Assembly: GCF_037974355.1 (NCBI RefSeq)
Contig: NZ_CP150235.1
Coordinates: forward strand, 2,356,001 to 2,420,000
Source: Paenibacillus sp. FSL R5-0517
GTDB taxonomy: Bacteria > Bacillota > Bacilli > Paenibacillales > Paenibacillaceae
Direction: 5' to 3'
Length of the DNA stretch: 64,000 nt
Positions within the stretch are counted from its first letter, which is position 1. Every line of letters starts with the position of its first letter. Below the pieces are notes generated by a model. The model was not told where the DNA came from and made no database searches. It worked only from the letters and a program-made list of their open reading frames with translations. Shown here piece by piece: positions 1 to 7,231 of the stretch. A program made the position numbers and the translations under genes.

Positions 1-468
1 TGGCTTGAAGTTATACCAGGTCCTGTTGTAGATCAGACTTACATCGAAAATTGGATTGTTAAGGCTTCAGAGGAATGGGGATGTACGATCAAAGAAGTAT
101 GTTATGACCCTTACCAAGCTACGCAATTCGCCATTCAGATGTCTGAACGCGGGTACGAGATTGTAGAAATTAGACAAGGTATTCAAACGTTGTCGGAGCC
201 AATCAAAGGTTTCAGAGAATTGGTACTGCTAAAGAAAATCGTCCATGAGAAGGACCAGTTGTTAACTTGGGCAATGAGTAATGCAGTTTTAAAGGTTGAC
301 CAAAAGGAAAACGTATTGCTGGACAAAGCGAAGTCCACCAATCGGATTGATCCGGTAGCGGCAACCATTGATGCGCACGTCCGGGCGATTTTCGCGGAAC
401 CGAAAATGGATGTTTCCGAGTTTGCGAACGAAGATATGTTGAAACAACTGTGGGGTGATGGAAATTGA
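1..468 (+). CDS. Phage terminase large subunit, C-terminal part (5' end outside window)
   Basis: The frame is open from base 1, so only the last 155 residues are present. They match the nuclease half of HK97-type large terminases (Terminase_1 type): an Asp in CYDPYQAT near residue 40 and a later NRIDPVAA motif give the acidic residues expected for the RNase H-like nuclease. In the family this enzyme cuts concatemeric phage DNA and pumps it through the portal; the ATPase half lies upstream of the window. The stop overlaps the next start (TTGA). The portal gene follows closely, the standard order for siphophage head modules. The family call is firm; the packaging type (cos or pac) cannot be judged. 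Confidence 0.9.
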   Translation, partial: WLEVIPGPVVDQTYIENWIVKASEEWGCTIKEVCYDPYQATQFAIQMSERGYEIVEIRQGIQTLSEPIKGFRELVLLKKIVHEKDQLLTWAMSNAVLKVDQKENVLLDKAKSTNRIDPVAATIDAHVRAIFAEPKMDVSEFANEDMLKQLWGDGN

Positions 469-662
469 ATAGAATCGTAACGTTCCTGCGCGACTTTGCG
501 GAGGATTATTTGTTGTTGCTGGGTGTATTGCTTATCAACCTAGCAACTTATCGCATCAGCGTTACGGCGGGGCTATACTGCACCGGAGCATTTTGTTTGG
601 TTGCGGGTGTCCTTGTGGCTTTTATGGCTAGATTACCACCGCGCCGGACAGGGGGTGATTGA
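465..662 (+). CDS. Small two-helix membrane protein between terminase and portal
   Basis: 65 residues starting at a TTG that overlaps the terminase stop, with GGGGTGATGG as ribosome site. Two hydrophobic stretches (about residues 13-30 and 34-55) predict two membrane helices, followed by a basic tail ending PPRRTGGD. Small membrane proteins at this place occur in many Bacillus and Paenibacillus prophages, but I do not recognise a named family or function. The overlap with terminase and the 3-base gap to the portal gene indicate translation as part of the head operon. Confidence 0.6.
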   Translation: MNRIVTFLRDFAEDYLLLLGVLLINLATYRISVTAGLYCTGAFCLVAGVLVAFMARLPPRRTGGD

Positions 663-665
663 TAA

Positions 666-1961
666 ATGTTCTTCAGGAAAGTGCTCGAACAACGCAGCGT
701 GCCGACCGAAGTTGGATTGAATGACCGAAAACTTCTGGAGATGCTTGGCATTGATTCGGCTGGGGTTAACGTGCGCGGAAAAGGCGCTATGAAGATTGAA
801 ACAGTATACACATGCATCAAAATATTATCCGAAACTGTGGCAAAACTGCCACTAAAGATATACCAATCGGATGAAAATGACATTACAAAAGGCACGAAGC
901 ATTACCTGTATCCGCTTCTTAAGCTGCAACCTAACCCGTTAATGTCTTCCATCAACTTTTTCAAGGCGCTGGAAGCTTCACGAGCATTTGGGAACGCCTA
1001 TGCCAATATTGAATTCGATCAACGAACAGGCAAGGTTGTTGCCCTATGGCCCTTGGACAGGGAAAAGGTAACCGTAATTATTGATGACATTGGTTTACTG
1101 AACACACAGACCAAGTTATGGTACCAGGTTAATGCGGGTGGAGAATTGAGGAAGATCCCAGCACATGAGATGCTTCACTTCTTAGGAAACGTCACTCTGG
1201 ATGGACTTGTTGGGGTGCCGACAATGGAGTACTTAAGAGGGACAGTGGAAAATGCGGCTTCAGCCGGGAAATTCATTAATAACTTCTACAAAAATGGCCT
1301 TCAGACCAAGGGTTTAATTCAATACACGGGCAGTTTAGACGAACCAGCAAAAAAAGTGTTCCGAGAACAGTTTGAATCCATGTCATCAGGTTTGAAAAAC
1401 AGTCATCGGGTGTCGCTGTTGCCATTCGGGTATCAATTTACGCCGATCAGCATGAGTATGACGGATGCCCAATTTCTTGAGAATACGGAACTGACCATTC
1501 GGCAGCTGGCTGCGGCTTTTGGAATTAAGATGCATCAACTGAATGATCTGGATCGGTCCACGCACAGCAATAACGAGCAGCAACAACAGCAATTTTATAC
1601 GGATACCATGTTGCCAATCTTGACCACGTATGAACAAGAGATTACACGGAAGCTATTTTTGGACCGTGAAATCGATGATGGGTATTTTGTGCGCTTCAAT
1701 GTGGATGCTGTGCTGCGTGCTGATTTCAAAACGCGGATGGACGCTTTGGACAAAGCTGTAAAAGGTAGCATCATGTCTCCTGATGAGGCGAGGGCAAAAG
1801 AAAACTTACCACCGATGCCAGGAGGAAACAGATTGTACGCTAACGGCAATGTGATCCCACTCGAAAATGCAGGCATTCAGTATAAGAAAGGGGGTGAAGG
1901 AACTGGAAAAGACGATGCCAAAGCCGACAAAGGAGACAAGAGCTCTCCCGGTAGCGCTTGA
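666..1961 (+). CDS. Phage portal protein, HK97 family
   Basis: 431 residues, usual length for HK97-type portals. The dodecameric portal forms the DNA channel at one capsid vertex and docks terminase, then the head-tail connector. Typical segments include TVYTCIKILSETVAKLPLKIY near residue 45, the NPLMSSINFFKALE region, and a late LNDLDRSTHSNNEQQQ stretch characteristic of these portals. The C-terminus is charged and low complexity (Lys/Asp/Gly). Its last 47 bases overlap the start of the protease gene in another frame, the normal portal-protease coupling. Confidence 0.93.
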   Translation: MFFRKVLEQRSVPTEVGLNDRKLLEMLGIDSAGVNVRGKGAMKIETVYTCIKILSETVAKLPLKIYQSDENDITKGTKHYLYPLLKLQPNPLMSSINFFKALEASRAFGNAYANIEFDQRTGKVVALWPLDREKVTVIIDDIGLLNTQTKLWYQVNAGGELRKIPAHEMLHFLGNVTLDGLVGVPTMEYLRGTVENAASAGKFINNFYKNGLQTKGLIQYTGSLDEPAKKVFREQFESMSSGLKNSHRVSLLPFGYQFTPISMSMTDAQFLENTELTIRQLAAAFGIKMHQLNDLDRSTHSNNEQQQQQFYTDTMLPILTTYEQEITRKLFLDREIDDGYFVRFNVDAVLRADFKTRMDALDKAVKGSIMSPDEARAKENLPPMPGGNRLYANGNVIPLENAGIQYKKGGEGTGKDDAKADKGDKSSPGSA

Positions 1962-2523
1962 AATTCGCGCTGATGAAGAAAACGGCAAACGGACCATAAC
2001 CGGTTCAATCAAATACGATACTGATTCCAATGAGATGCGAGATTGGTACGGAGATACATTCGTTGAACAGATTGCGTCCGGTGCATTCACGGACAGTATC
2101 AAAAATCGTGGGGTTGTTGGCTTGTGGAGTCATGATACTTCCCAAGTGCTTGGGAATACCAAGTCAGGCACATTGCGTCTAAACGATGGTTTAACTGAAC
2201 TGCGTTTTGAGTTGGATATACCGGATACAACCGTGGGGAATGACGCTTGGGCTTTGATTCAACGTGGTGACGTAGACGGGATGTCATTTGGGATGAAAGT
2301 GACGAAGGATAAATGGTCCAGTGAGAAGCGCGATGATGGAACAAAGGTCTACAAGCGCAGCATCTTAAATGCCGATTTGTTCGAAATCAGCCCTGTTGCT
2401 TTCCCGGCATATCCAAGCAATGAGGTAACAGCTCGATCCTTGGAAGACTTCAAGGCTGAAGAAGCTCGCGCAGGCTTGAATGCTGAAAAAGAAAATATCT
2501 TGATGGAACTGGACCTGATTTAA
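1915..2523 (+). CDS. HK97 family prohead protease
   Basis: Serine protease that matures the procapsid by removing the capsid delta domain and then digests itself. From the ATG at 1915, His73 lies in LWSHD and Ser124 in DGMSFGM, matching the His-Ser pair of the family (Peptidase_S78 type); SPVAFPAYPSNEV follows as usual. The start is uncertain. The strong ribosome site AAGGGGGTGA (1889-1898) is ideally placed for a CTG at 1903 in the same frame and is too far from the ATG, while a GTG at 1894 overlaps it. An intrinsic terminator hairpin overlaps the stop codon. Confidence 0.9.
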   Translation: MPKPTKETRALPVALEIRADEENGKRTITGSIKYDTDSNEMRDWYGDTFVEQIASGAFTDSIKNRGVVGLWSHDTSQVLGNTKSGTLRLNDGLTELRFELDIPDTTVGNDAWALIQRGDVDGMSFGMKVTKDKWSSEKRDDGTKVYKRSILNADLFEISPVAFPAYPSNEVTARSLEDFKAEEARAGLNAEKENILMELDLI

Positions 2524-2536
2524 AGGCCAGTTTTTT
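2509..2536 (+). terminator. Intrinsic terminator-like hairpin at the end of the protease gene
   Basis: CTGG-a-CCT pairs with AGG-CCAG and is followed by six T residues. The stem includes the last protease codons and the stop. It lies between protease and capsid genes inside one operon, so it would act as a partial attenuator. Confidence 0.55.
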
Positions 2537-2567
2537 GTTTGACCAAATAATTCATGAGGTGATTCAT

Positions 2568-3767
2568 TTGAGAAAAGAACTTCGCGCTCTTTTAGACGCA
2601 ATTGAACAAAAGAAACAAGAAATTCGTACCATGGTTTCACAAGATAAGACAGCGGAAGCGAATAACGAAATGGCAGAAGTTCGTAAAATGCAAGAGAAAG
2701 CTAATGTATTGCGGGAGTTGGAGGAAGACGAAACACGCGATTACGGTAATAACGGCGGGCAGCCTCTGGGCGAACCGAACAATCTGACCAAACGCGAAGA
2801 CGCTGAGCTTGAACAAGAATATCGCAGTGTTTTCATGAAAGGTGTAAGACGCCGTGATGTCAGTTCAGAAGAACGCAGCATTATCACTGAATATGAGCGT
2901 AGAGCGGTTATGCATGAGGGCGGCGTGTCTGGTCAGACAACCGGGGATGCTTCACTGATCATTCCGCAGGACATTCAAACTCGGATCAACACGGTTTCCC
3001 GTCAGTTTATTGATTTGAGCCAATACATCACTGTTGAAGAAGTCGCTACACTTTCCGGCTCCCGTGTAATTGAAAAAGATGCCGAATATGTACCGTTCCC
3101 ATTGATTGAGGAATATGGGGTAATTCCGGAATCTGACACACCTCAGTTCATTCCATTGAAATACGCGGTAACGAAACGCGGCGGCATTCTCCCTTTAACA
3201 AACGAACTGCTGGCCGATTCGGATCAAAATATTATCAGTTACATCAGTACGTGGATTGGTAAAAAGGCTGTGGCAACTCGGAACTCGCTGATTATGACAG
3301 AACTGAACAAGCTGGCTAAAAAACCACTTGCGGATTTGGATGCAGTAAAACGAGTAATAAATCTTGGTCTTGATCCGGCCATCAGCGAACGCAGCATTAT
3401 TCTGACGAATCAACATGGCTTTGCTTGGTTGGACGAACAGAAGGATGCTAATGGCCGATACCTGTTGGTTGATGACATTACACAGCCAGGGAAAAAGCTG
3501 TTCAAAGGCCGTCAGGTTGTCGTAGCTTCGAACAGAATGCTTCCAGGGGATACAGCAGGGGGAACAGCTCCGTTTATTGTCGGAGACCTGAAACAGCTCC
3601 TAGTGTTGTACTCTCGCAAGTTTTATGAGCTTGCAAGCACTAAAGAGGGCGGCAGCGCCTTTACCCGTGATACAACCGACCTGAGAGCTATCATGCGCCA
3701 AGACATCAAGACTTGGGATTCGGGTGCGGCTGTATTTGGTCAACTTGACGTTTCGGCAATCGTTTAA
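2568..3767 (+). CDS. Phage major capsid protein, HK97 fold
   Basis: 399 residues from the TTG at 2568, chosen because GAGGTGA sits five bases upstream; an in-frame TTG at 2535 has no such site. The first ~75 residues are a charged coiled coil (the delta/scaffold domain), then a linker and the HK97 core, with SGQTTGDASLIIPQDIQ near 130 and the C-terminal LRAIMRQDIKTWDSGAAV. It builds the icosahedral shell around DNA. The delta domain is expected to be cleaved by the upstream protease, probably near the VMHEGGVSG region, although the exact site cannot be read from sequence. Confidence 0.94.
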   Translation: MRKELRALLDAIEQKKQEIRTMVSQDKTAEANNEMAEVRKMQEKANVLRELEEDETRDYGNNGGQPLGEPNNLTKREDAELEQEYRSVFMKGVRRRDVSSEERSIITEYERRAVMHEGGVSGQTTGDASLIIPQDIQTRINTVSRQFIDLSQYITVEEVATLSGSRVIEKDAEYVPFPLIEEYGVIPESDTPQFIPLKYAVTKRGGILPLTNELLADSDQNIISYISTWIGKKAVATRNSLIMTELNKLAKKPLADLDAVKRVINLGLDPAISERSIILTNQHGFAWLDEQKDANGRYLLVDDITQPGKKLFKGRQVVVASNRMLPGDTAGGTAPFIVGDLKQLLVLYSRKFYELASTKEGGSAFTRDTTDLRAIMRQDIKTWDSGAAVFGQLDVSAIV

Positions 3768-3790
3768 GGCGGGATAACCGCCTTTTATTC
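3766..3790 (+). terminator. Terminator hairpin directly after the capsid gene
   Basis: AAGGCGG and CCGCCTT pair around a five-base loop and are followed by a T-rich tract. The stem begins within the capsid stop codon. Because more head genes follow, it probably trims rather than ends transcription, leaving capsid mRNA in excess. Confidence 0.65.
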
Positions 3791-3810
3791 TTTTCTGGGA
3801 GGGAAAAACA

Positions 3811-4086
3811 ATGGCTAAAGCAACTGCAAAAATTTTGAAATATCCCGTTTTAGAGGTTTTTAGGGATAAAGAGACAAAGAAGAAATATCCGGTTGGGTCG
3901 GAGTATGAGACAGATGATCAGGATCGGGCTGAGTATCTCAAAGAATTCGGATATCTTGGCGAACCTGTTACGGATGATGATTCAGGGAAGACGTTGGATG
4001 ATGAAGTGACGGTGAAACCGGATGATAAAAATCCTGATCCGGCAGAGCCTGAATCCAAAACCAATAGTAAGGCAGACAAGGAATAG
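3811..4086 (+). CDS. Small acidic phage head-region protein, unknown function
   Basis: 91 residues with a GGGAGGG ribosome site. A basic N-terminal third (MAKATAKILKYPVLEVFRDK) leads to an acidic, Pro/Asp/Lys-rich disordered C-terminus (VKPDDKNPDPAEPESK). It sits between capsid and the first connector, where many siphophages carry small capsid-decoration or adaptor proteins. I see no motif proving such a role. Confidence 0.7.
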   Translation: MAKATAKILKYPVLEVFRDKETKKKYPVGSEYETDDQDRAEYLKEFGYLGEPVTDDDSGKTLDDEVTVKPDDKNPDPAEPESKTNSKADKE

Positions 4087-4088
4087 TC

Positions 4089-4652
4089 ATGCTGGCAACC
4101 GTCAGTAGATTAAAAAAGATGCTCTATATCCCTGACGCAGATAACAGCCAGGACGATGAATTAATGTTCGCTTTGCTTGCTGCGTCTGATGCCATTGAGG
4201 GCCATTGTAGACGAAAGTTCGCAAAGAGCACATACACAGAGCGCCGTAGCGGCACAGAATCCAAACATCTGTCCCTTCGGAATTTCCCGATCCATGAAAT
4301 AACTGAAATAACAGGTCCACATGGGCCAGTAGTCGGGTATACAGAACTAGATGATGGAATATTGTTCAGGTCTGAGGGATGGCCTAGGGGTGAATATAAG
4401 ATTTTGGCCTCCTACGTTGGCGGCTACGAGCTTCCAAGTGATAATCCAGACTCTAACCCATCCACACTACCAAACACGCTGGAAATGGCCTGTCTAATGC
4501 TTGCCAAGATGATGCACACAGGCCAGTGGGGCAAATTGTCTGAACGGATCGATGGCGAGTACACAGCAACGTTCGATAAGGCTGAGCGAGAAACCGACTT
4601 GCCTCCAGCCATTCAAGCGCTCTGTGACCGTCACGTTTGGAGGTTGGGATGA
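4089..4652 (+). CDS. Phage gp6-like head-tail connector (adaptor) protein
   Basis: 187 residues. The N-terminal pattern (VSRLKKMLYIPDADNSQDDELMFALL..ASDAIEGHCRRKF) is characteristic of the gp6/gp15-type adaptor family whose ring binds beneath the portal. The rest is the variable beta region and a final helix (LPPAIQALCDRHVWRLG). ATG at 4089 lies two bases after the preceding stop. Its stop overlaps the ATGATG start of the next gene, so the connector genes are translationally coupled. Confidence 0.85.
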   Translation: MLATVSRLKKMLYIPDADNSQDDELMFALLAASDAIEGHCRRKFAKSTYTERRSGTESKHLSLRNFPIHEITEITGPHGPVVGYTELDDGILFRSEGWPRGEYKILASYVGGYELPSDNPDSNPSTLPNTLEMACLMLAKMMHTGQWGKLSERIDGEYTATFDKAERETDLPPAIQALCDRHVWRLG

Positions 4653-4963
4653 TGTATAGGGATGTTGTCAAAATCAAGCGCAAGCCGGACGGCAGTGATC
4701 CGTGGGCAGGAGGATCTTCAGGAGATCAGCCGGAAGCGTTCCGGGCGAGGGTTACATTCGCAACACAGCGGGTTATAGGCGAGAATGGGCAGGAAGTAAC
4801 AAGTTCTGTCCATATTCGTATGCCAGGAATAGTTTCGGTTGGATACGGTGATGAAGTCACATTCACTGAACCAGCAGGCACGGAGAAGACCAAGAAAATC
4901 ATCTCCTACAAGGTGCCGCGAAACTTGGAAGGACAGTTCATGATGACGGTGGTCCATTTATGA
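4652..4963 (+). CDS. Phage head closure protein (SPP1 gp16-like)
   Basis: 103 residues from the ATG at 4652, eight bases after GGAGG; the adjacent ATG at 4649 is also possible. The opening MYRDVVKIKRKPDG and the beta-rich body with VSVGYGDEVTF match head-closure (stopper) proteins that seal the filled capsid and connect it to the tail. Position directly after the gp6-like adaptor and before an HK97 gp10-like protein supports this call. Confidence 0.8.
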   Translation: MYRDVVKIKRKPDGSDPWAGGSSGDQPEAFRARVTFATQRVIGENGQEVTSSVHIRMPGIVSVGYGDEVTFTEPAGTEKTKKIISYKVPRNLEGQFMMTVVHL

Positions 4964-5367
4964 GCATGGAAATCAACGCAAGTGCTTTTCTAAAGCAGTT
5001 GGATTTGCTGAATGACAGGGCGGTTGCAGCGGCCCAGCGCGGTGTTTTGCTAGCGGTGGATGAATTGGGTGAAGAATCCCACGGATTGGCACCAAAGGGA
5101 AAGGGAGGGGTACTGCGGCGTTCGCAACGAGTCGAAGTTGAAACGAAGTCAGGACTTCGAATCACCGCAACACTATCGTATTCAGCCACTCGGGCAATGA
5201 AATCGGGCCATCAGTTTAACTATGCTCTTTTCCTTCATGAGGTTGCCGACTTCGACCCGACAACACCAGGGACGGGCCCTAAGTTTCTGGAGCGTCCGTT
5301 AAAGGCTAGATCCAGACGGTTTTTGAAGATCATCGCGGATGAAGTGAAGAAGGAGATGCATTTGTAA
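4960..5367 (+). CDS. HK97 gp10-like tail completion protein
   Basis: 135 residues, starting in an ATGA overlap with the head closure gene. Sequence features match the HK97 gp10 family: an N-terminal helix (ASAFLKQLDLLNDRAVAAAQRG), the central LAPKGKGGVLRRS segment, and a final HEVADFDPTTPGTGPKFLERPL region before a helical tail. Members act at the head-tail joint or in tail completion. Coupled to the next gene (stop and start overlap at 5367). Confidence 0.85.
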   Translation: MSMEINASAFLKQLDLLNDRAVAAAQRGVLLAVDELGEESHGLAPKGKGGVLRRSQRVEVETKSGLRITATLSYSATRAMKSGHQFNYALFLHEVADFDPTTPGTGPKFLERPLKARSRRFLKIIADEVKKEMHL

Positions 5368-5744
5368 TGCTAAAACCCAAGCAACTAGCGGACATGCTGC
5401 AATCTGAGAAGCCTTTCAGGTATTACGCCAATGAATTTCCGACTGGGTCGCCAGATTCAGCAGCCTGGGTGCGTCTGACTGGTGGATATCCTCCGTCTGA
5501 TTGGTCGCCAAGGAAACAGCCTTCCATGCAGATATTGGTGAGAGGGCCAGAAAAAGAAGCGGTACGGATTGAACAGCACGCCTATGAACTGTATGACCAT
5601 TTGCATCAACGCCGGGAGTTTTATGCCGGTGGCAGCTTAATAAGAGAATGCACAGCCGATCAATCGAATCCGCTCTATGTGGGCAGGGACGAAAACGATC
5701 GGCTTTTGTATTCTCTAAACTTTACATTGGTGGTGATGGGATGA
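5367..5744 (+). CDS. Phage minor capsid / tail terminator-like protein
   Basis: 125 residues. The order head closure, gp10-like, this gene, tail tube is that of tail terminator proteins in HK97-type phages. The sequence (WVRLTGGYPPSDWSPRKQPSMQILVRG, then RIEQHAYELYDHLHQRREFY) resembles proteins annotated as minor capsid gp12-like in Gram-positive phages. It probably caps the tail tube and sets its junction with the head; the family assignment is by pattern and position. Confidence 0.75.
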   Translation: MLKPKQLADMLQSEKPFRYYANEFPTGSPDSAAWVRLTGGYPPSDWSPRKQPSMQILVRGPEKEAVRIEQHAYELYDHLHQRREFYAGGSLIRECTADQSNPLYVGRDENDRLLYSLNFTLVVMG

Positions 5745-5926
5745 AGAAGATCAAACTGACTAAACAAAATATCCAAGTCAACATGGGCACTAAGGAAAAG
5801 CCAGATATCAAGGTTACAGGCGATACAATCGAATTGACTAATGAAGCGGCCGACAAGATGGTGTCACTGGGTTATGGCGAGGAAGTAAAGGAAACAAAAT
5901 CTAACACGAAAGAAGGACAATCCTAA
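5741..5926 (+). CDS. Small phage protein before the tail tube gene
   Basis: 61 residues from the ATG at 5741, which overlaps the preceding stop; GGTGGTGAT is the ribosome site. An in-frame extension back to 5648 exists but lies wholly within the upstream gene. The protein is mixed charged (KKIKLTKQNIQVNMGTKEKPDIKV) with a disordered Lys/Thr/Ser tail. It shares layout with the 91-residue protein at 3811 (short basic beta-like N-terminus, polar tail). Function unknown. Confidence 0.65.
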   Translation: MKKIKLTKQNIQVNMGTKEKPDIKVTGDTIELTNEAADKMVSLGYGEEVKETKSNTKEGQS

Positions 5927-6456
5927 TGACAGTTAATGCCGAGAAAATCAAACTTGGCCCGTGCAAAATCGTCTTCGGTGAAGGGGCAAACGCCATTACG
6001 TTCGAAACAACCAAAGGCGGTGTGGTGCTCACATACGAAGAAACGTCACGCGAAGTGGTAATGGACCAGACGGGTACAACTCCACTTAAAGAAATTATCA
6101 CAGGAAGGGCGGCCAGTGTTGCCGTTCCGTTCGGTGAGTATGATCCTGAGAAACTTCAGGCTGTTCTTCCAGGATCAACACTGATAGTCGATCCAACCGA
6201 TCCGAATAAGAAGCGAGTTTCGGTTAATGCAACGAAGGTTATCGATCTAATCAAATACGCTAAGGTATTGACGATCATTCCACTATCTGAAGATGCTACA
6301 CCGGATGACTACGTTACATTGCCAAAAGCTGCGCCTCGCGCCAATTTGAACTACACCTATGACTACGATAACGAATTGATCACCAATATTACTTTCAAAG
6401 GCTTCCCGTTAGCATCAGGAGAGTTAATTAGTTTCGGTGATCCAGAGGTTGTGTAG
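5926..6456 (+). CDS. Phage major tail tube protein
   Basis: 176 residues, beta-rich with little helix, placed just before the frameshifting chaperone pair, which is the canonical place of the tail tube gene. The N-terminus (EKIKLGPCKIVFGEGANAITFETTKGGVVL) looks like the tube-protein beta-sandwich of Gram-positive siphophages. Hexamers would stack into the tail lumen wall. A strong terminator hairpin follows at 6473. Confidence 0.8.
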   Translation: MTVNAEKIKLGPCKIVFGEGANAITFETTKGGVVLTYEETSREVVMDQTGTTPLKEIITGRAASVAVPFGEYDPEKLQAVLPGSTLIVDPTDPNKKRVSVNATKVIDLIKYAKVLTIIPLSEDATPDDYVTLPKAAPRANLNYTYDYDNELITNITFKGFPLASGELISFGDPEVV

Positions 6457-6472
6457 AATAAAAAAACTGACT

Positions 6473-6496
6473 AGCGGGGCCAATGGCTCCGCTTTT
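6473..6496 (+). terminator. Terminator hairpin between tail tube and chaperone genes
   Basis: A nine-pair stem (AGCGGGGCC with GGCTCCGCT, one G-T pair) with a three-base loop and a short T run. Placed to reduce transcription of chaperone and tape measure relative to tail tube. Confidence 0.7.
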
Positions 6497-6515
6497 GTCA
6501 TTTAAGGAGGACCCT

Positions 6516-6932
6516 ATGTTCAATAAATTTAAAAAAGAGAACGTTGCAGGAACGCCGGACCATGTGTTTTTTGGGGACAAGCGTGTCGAGATCCCACGCC
6601 TGAGTGTGGGCAAGTGGTTGTCTATGATGGAGCGAGTTGAGACGTTGCCTCAGCTTATCGCAAATGCCGTATCTGCACGCAATACTGAAATGTTTCTGCC
6701 TACGTTGATGGTTGGCAGCTTATTGGCGATGGAAGAAGCGATATCCTTGATTGCGGTCCTTTCAGAGGCGAGCGAGGACGAAGTGAGGGAAGCGGACCTG
6801 GTTCAATTGCATGACTTTTTAAAATACACGATTGAAAAGAACAACCTGGAGGAAGCTGCAAAAAAGTACCGCGCCGCAATCCAGTCGGTCATGCAAAAAA
6901 TGCAAGGCGTAGCCAAGAAGAACTCACCTTAA
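6516..6932 (+). CDS. Tail assembly chaperone, G-type (zero-frame product)
   Basis: 138 residues from the ATG at 6516, which follows AAGGAGG at the right distance; the in-frame ATG at 6483 lies inside the terminator. The protein is mostly helical and occupies the lambda gpG place between tail tube and tape measure. Near residue 115 the message contains A AAA AAG at 6860-6866, allowing part of the ribosomes to shift to the -1 frame and make a G-T fusion. In the family these proteins coat the tape measure and recruit tube subunits and are not in the mature virion. Confidence 0.85.
   Translation: MFNKFKKENVAGTPDHVFFGDKRVEIPRLSVGKWLSMMERVETLPQLIANAVSARNTEMFLPTLMVGSLLAMEEAISLIAVLSEASEDEVREADLVQLHDFLKYTIEKNNLEEAAKKYRAAIQSVMQKMQGVAKKNSP
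6860..6866 (+). promoter_or_regulatory. Programmed -1 ribosomal frameshift site (A AAA AAG)
   Basis: The heptamer is in the correct phase: zero-frame codons are gca-aaa-aag-tac. The -1 frame is open from 6836 through to the stop at 7231. Slippage joins 117 zero-frame residues to 121 residues of the downstream frame. The same heptamer is the classic slippery site of E. coli dnaX. Confidence 0.8.
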
Positions 6933-7231
6933 CAAACTGGATGTTGGAGGCATCGTTGCTGCTTGGGGTGACGCCGCAGGTACTGAGAGATCAGTACGAG
7001 ATTTTAGACTTGCCTATGCTTTTATTCCGGCAGACCCAAAAGATTGCGGAGGATCGAATGGCGCAGTTGCACATTGCAATGGGTCCGAACATGACAGAAG
7101 AAAGCTTCAAAGGGCTGGTTGACATGCTGGGGTGGCCGTTGCAGGAACAACAGGAAAACAAAGATGAGTTTGACGCTCATGCGCTACGTGCCTTACGCGA
7201 ACGGATCGGAGGGAGGAATCATGGCGGTTAA
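6866..7231 (+). CDS. Tail assembly chaperone, T-type extension (reached by -1 frameshift)
   Basis: This is the second half of a predicted 238-residue G-T fusion, read in the -1 frame after A AAA AAG. The conserved part starts at EELTLTNWMLEASLLLG, before the first ATG in the frame (6941), and that ATG has only a weak ribosome site, both arguing for frameshifting rather than separate initiation. The segment contains LRDQYEILDLPMLLFR and ends near the tape measure start. As in lambda gpGT, it would link the tape measure to tail tube subunits. Confidence 0.78.
   Translation, partial: VPRRNPVGHAKNARRSQEELTLTNWMLEASLLLGVTPQVLRDQYEILDLPMLLFRQTQKIAEDRMAQLHIAMGPNMTEESFKGLVDMLGWPLQEQQENKDEFDAHALRALRERIGGRNHGG

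Noticed and set aside
5648..5740. 31-residue extension of the small protein before the tail tube
   Set aside because: It lies wholly inside the upstream gene; the ATG at 5741 has its own ribosome site.
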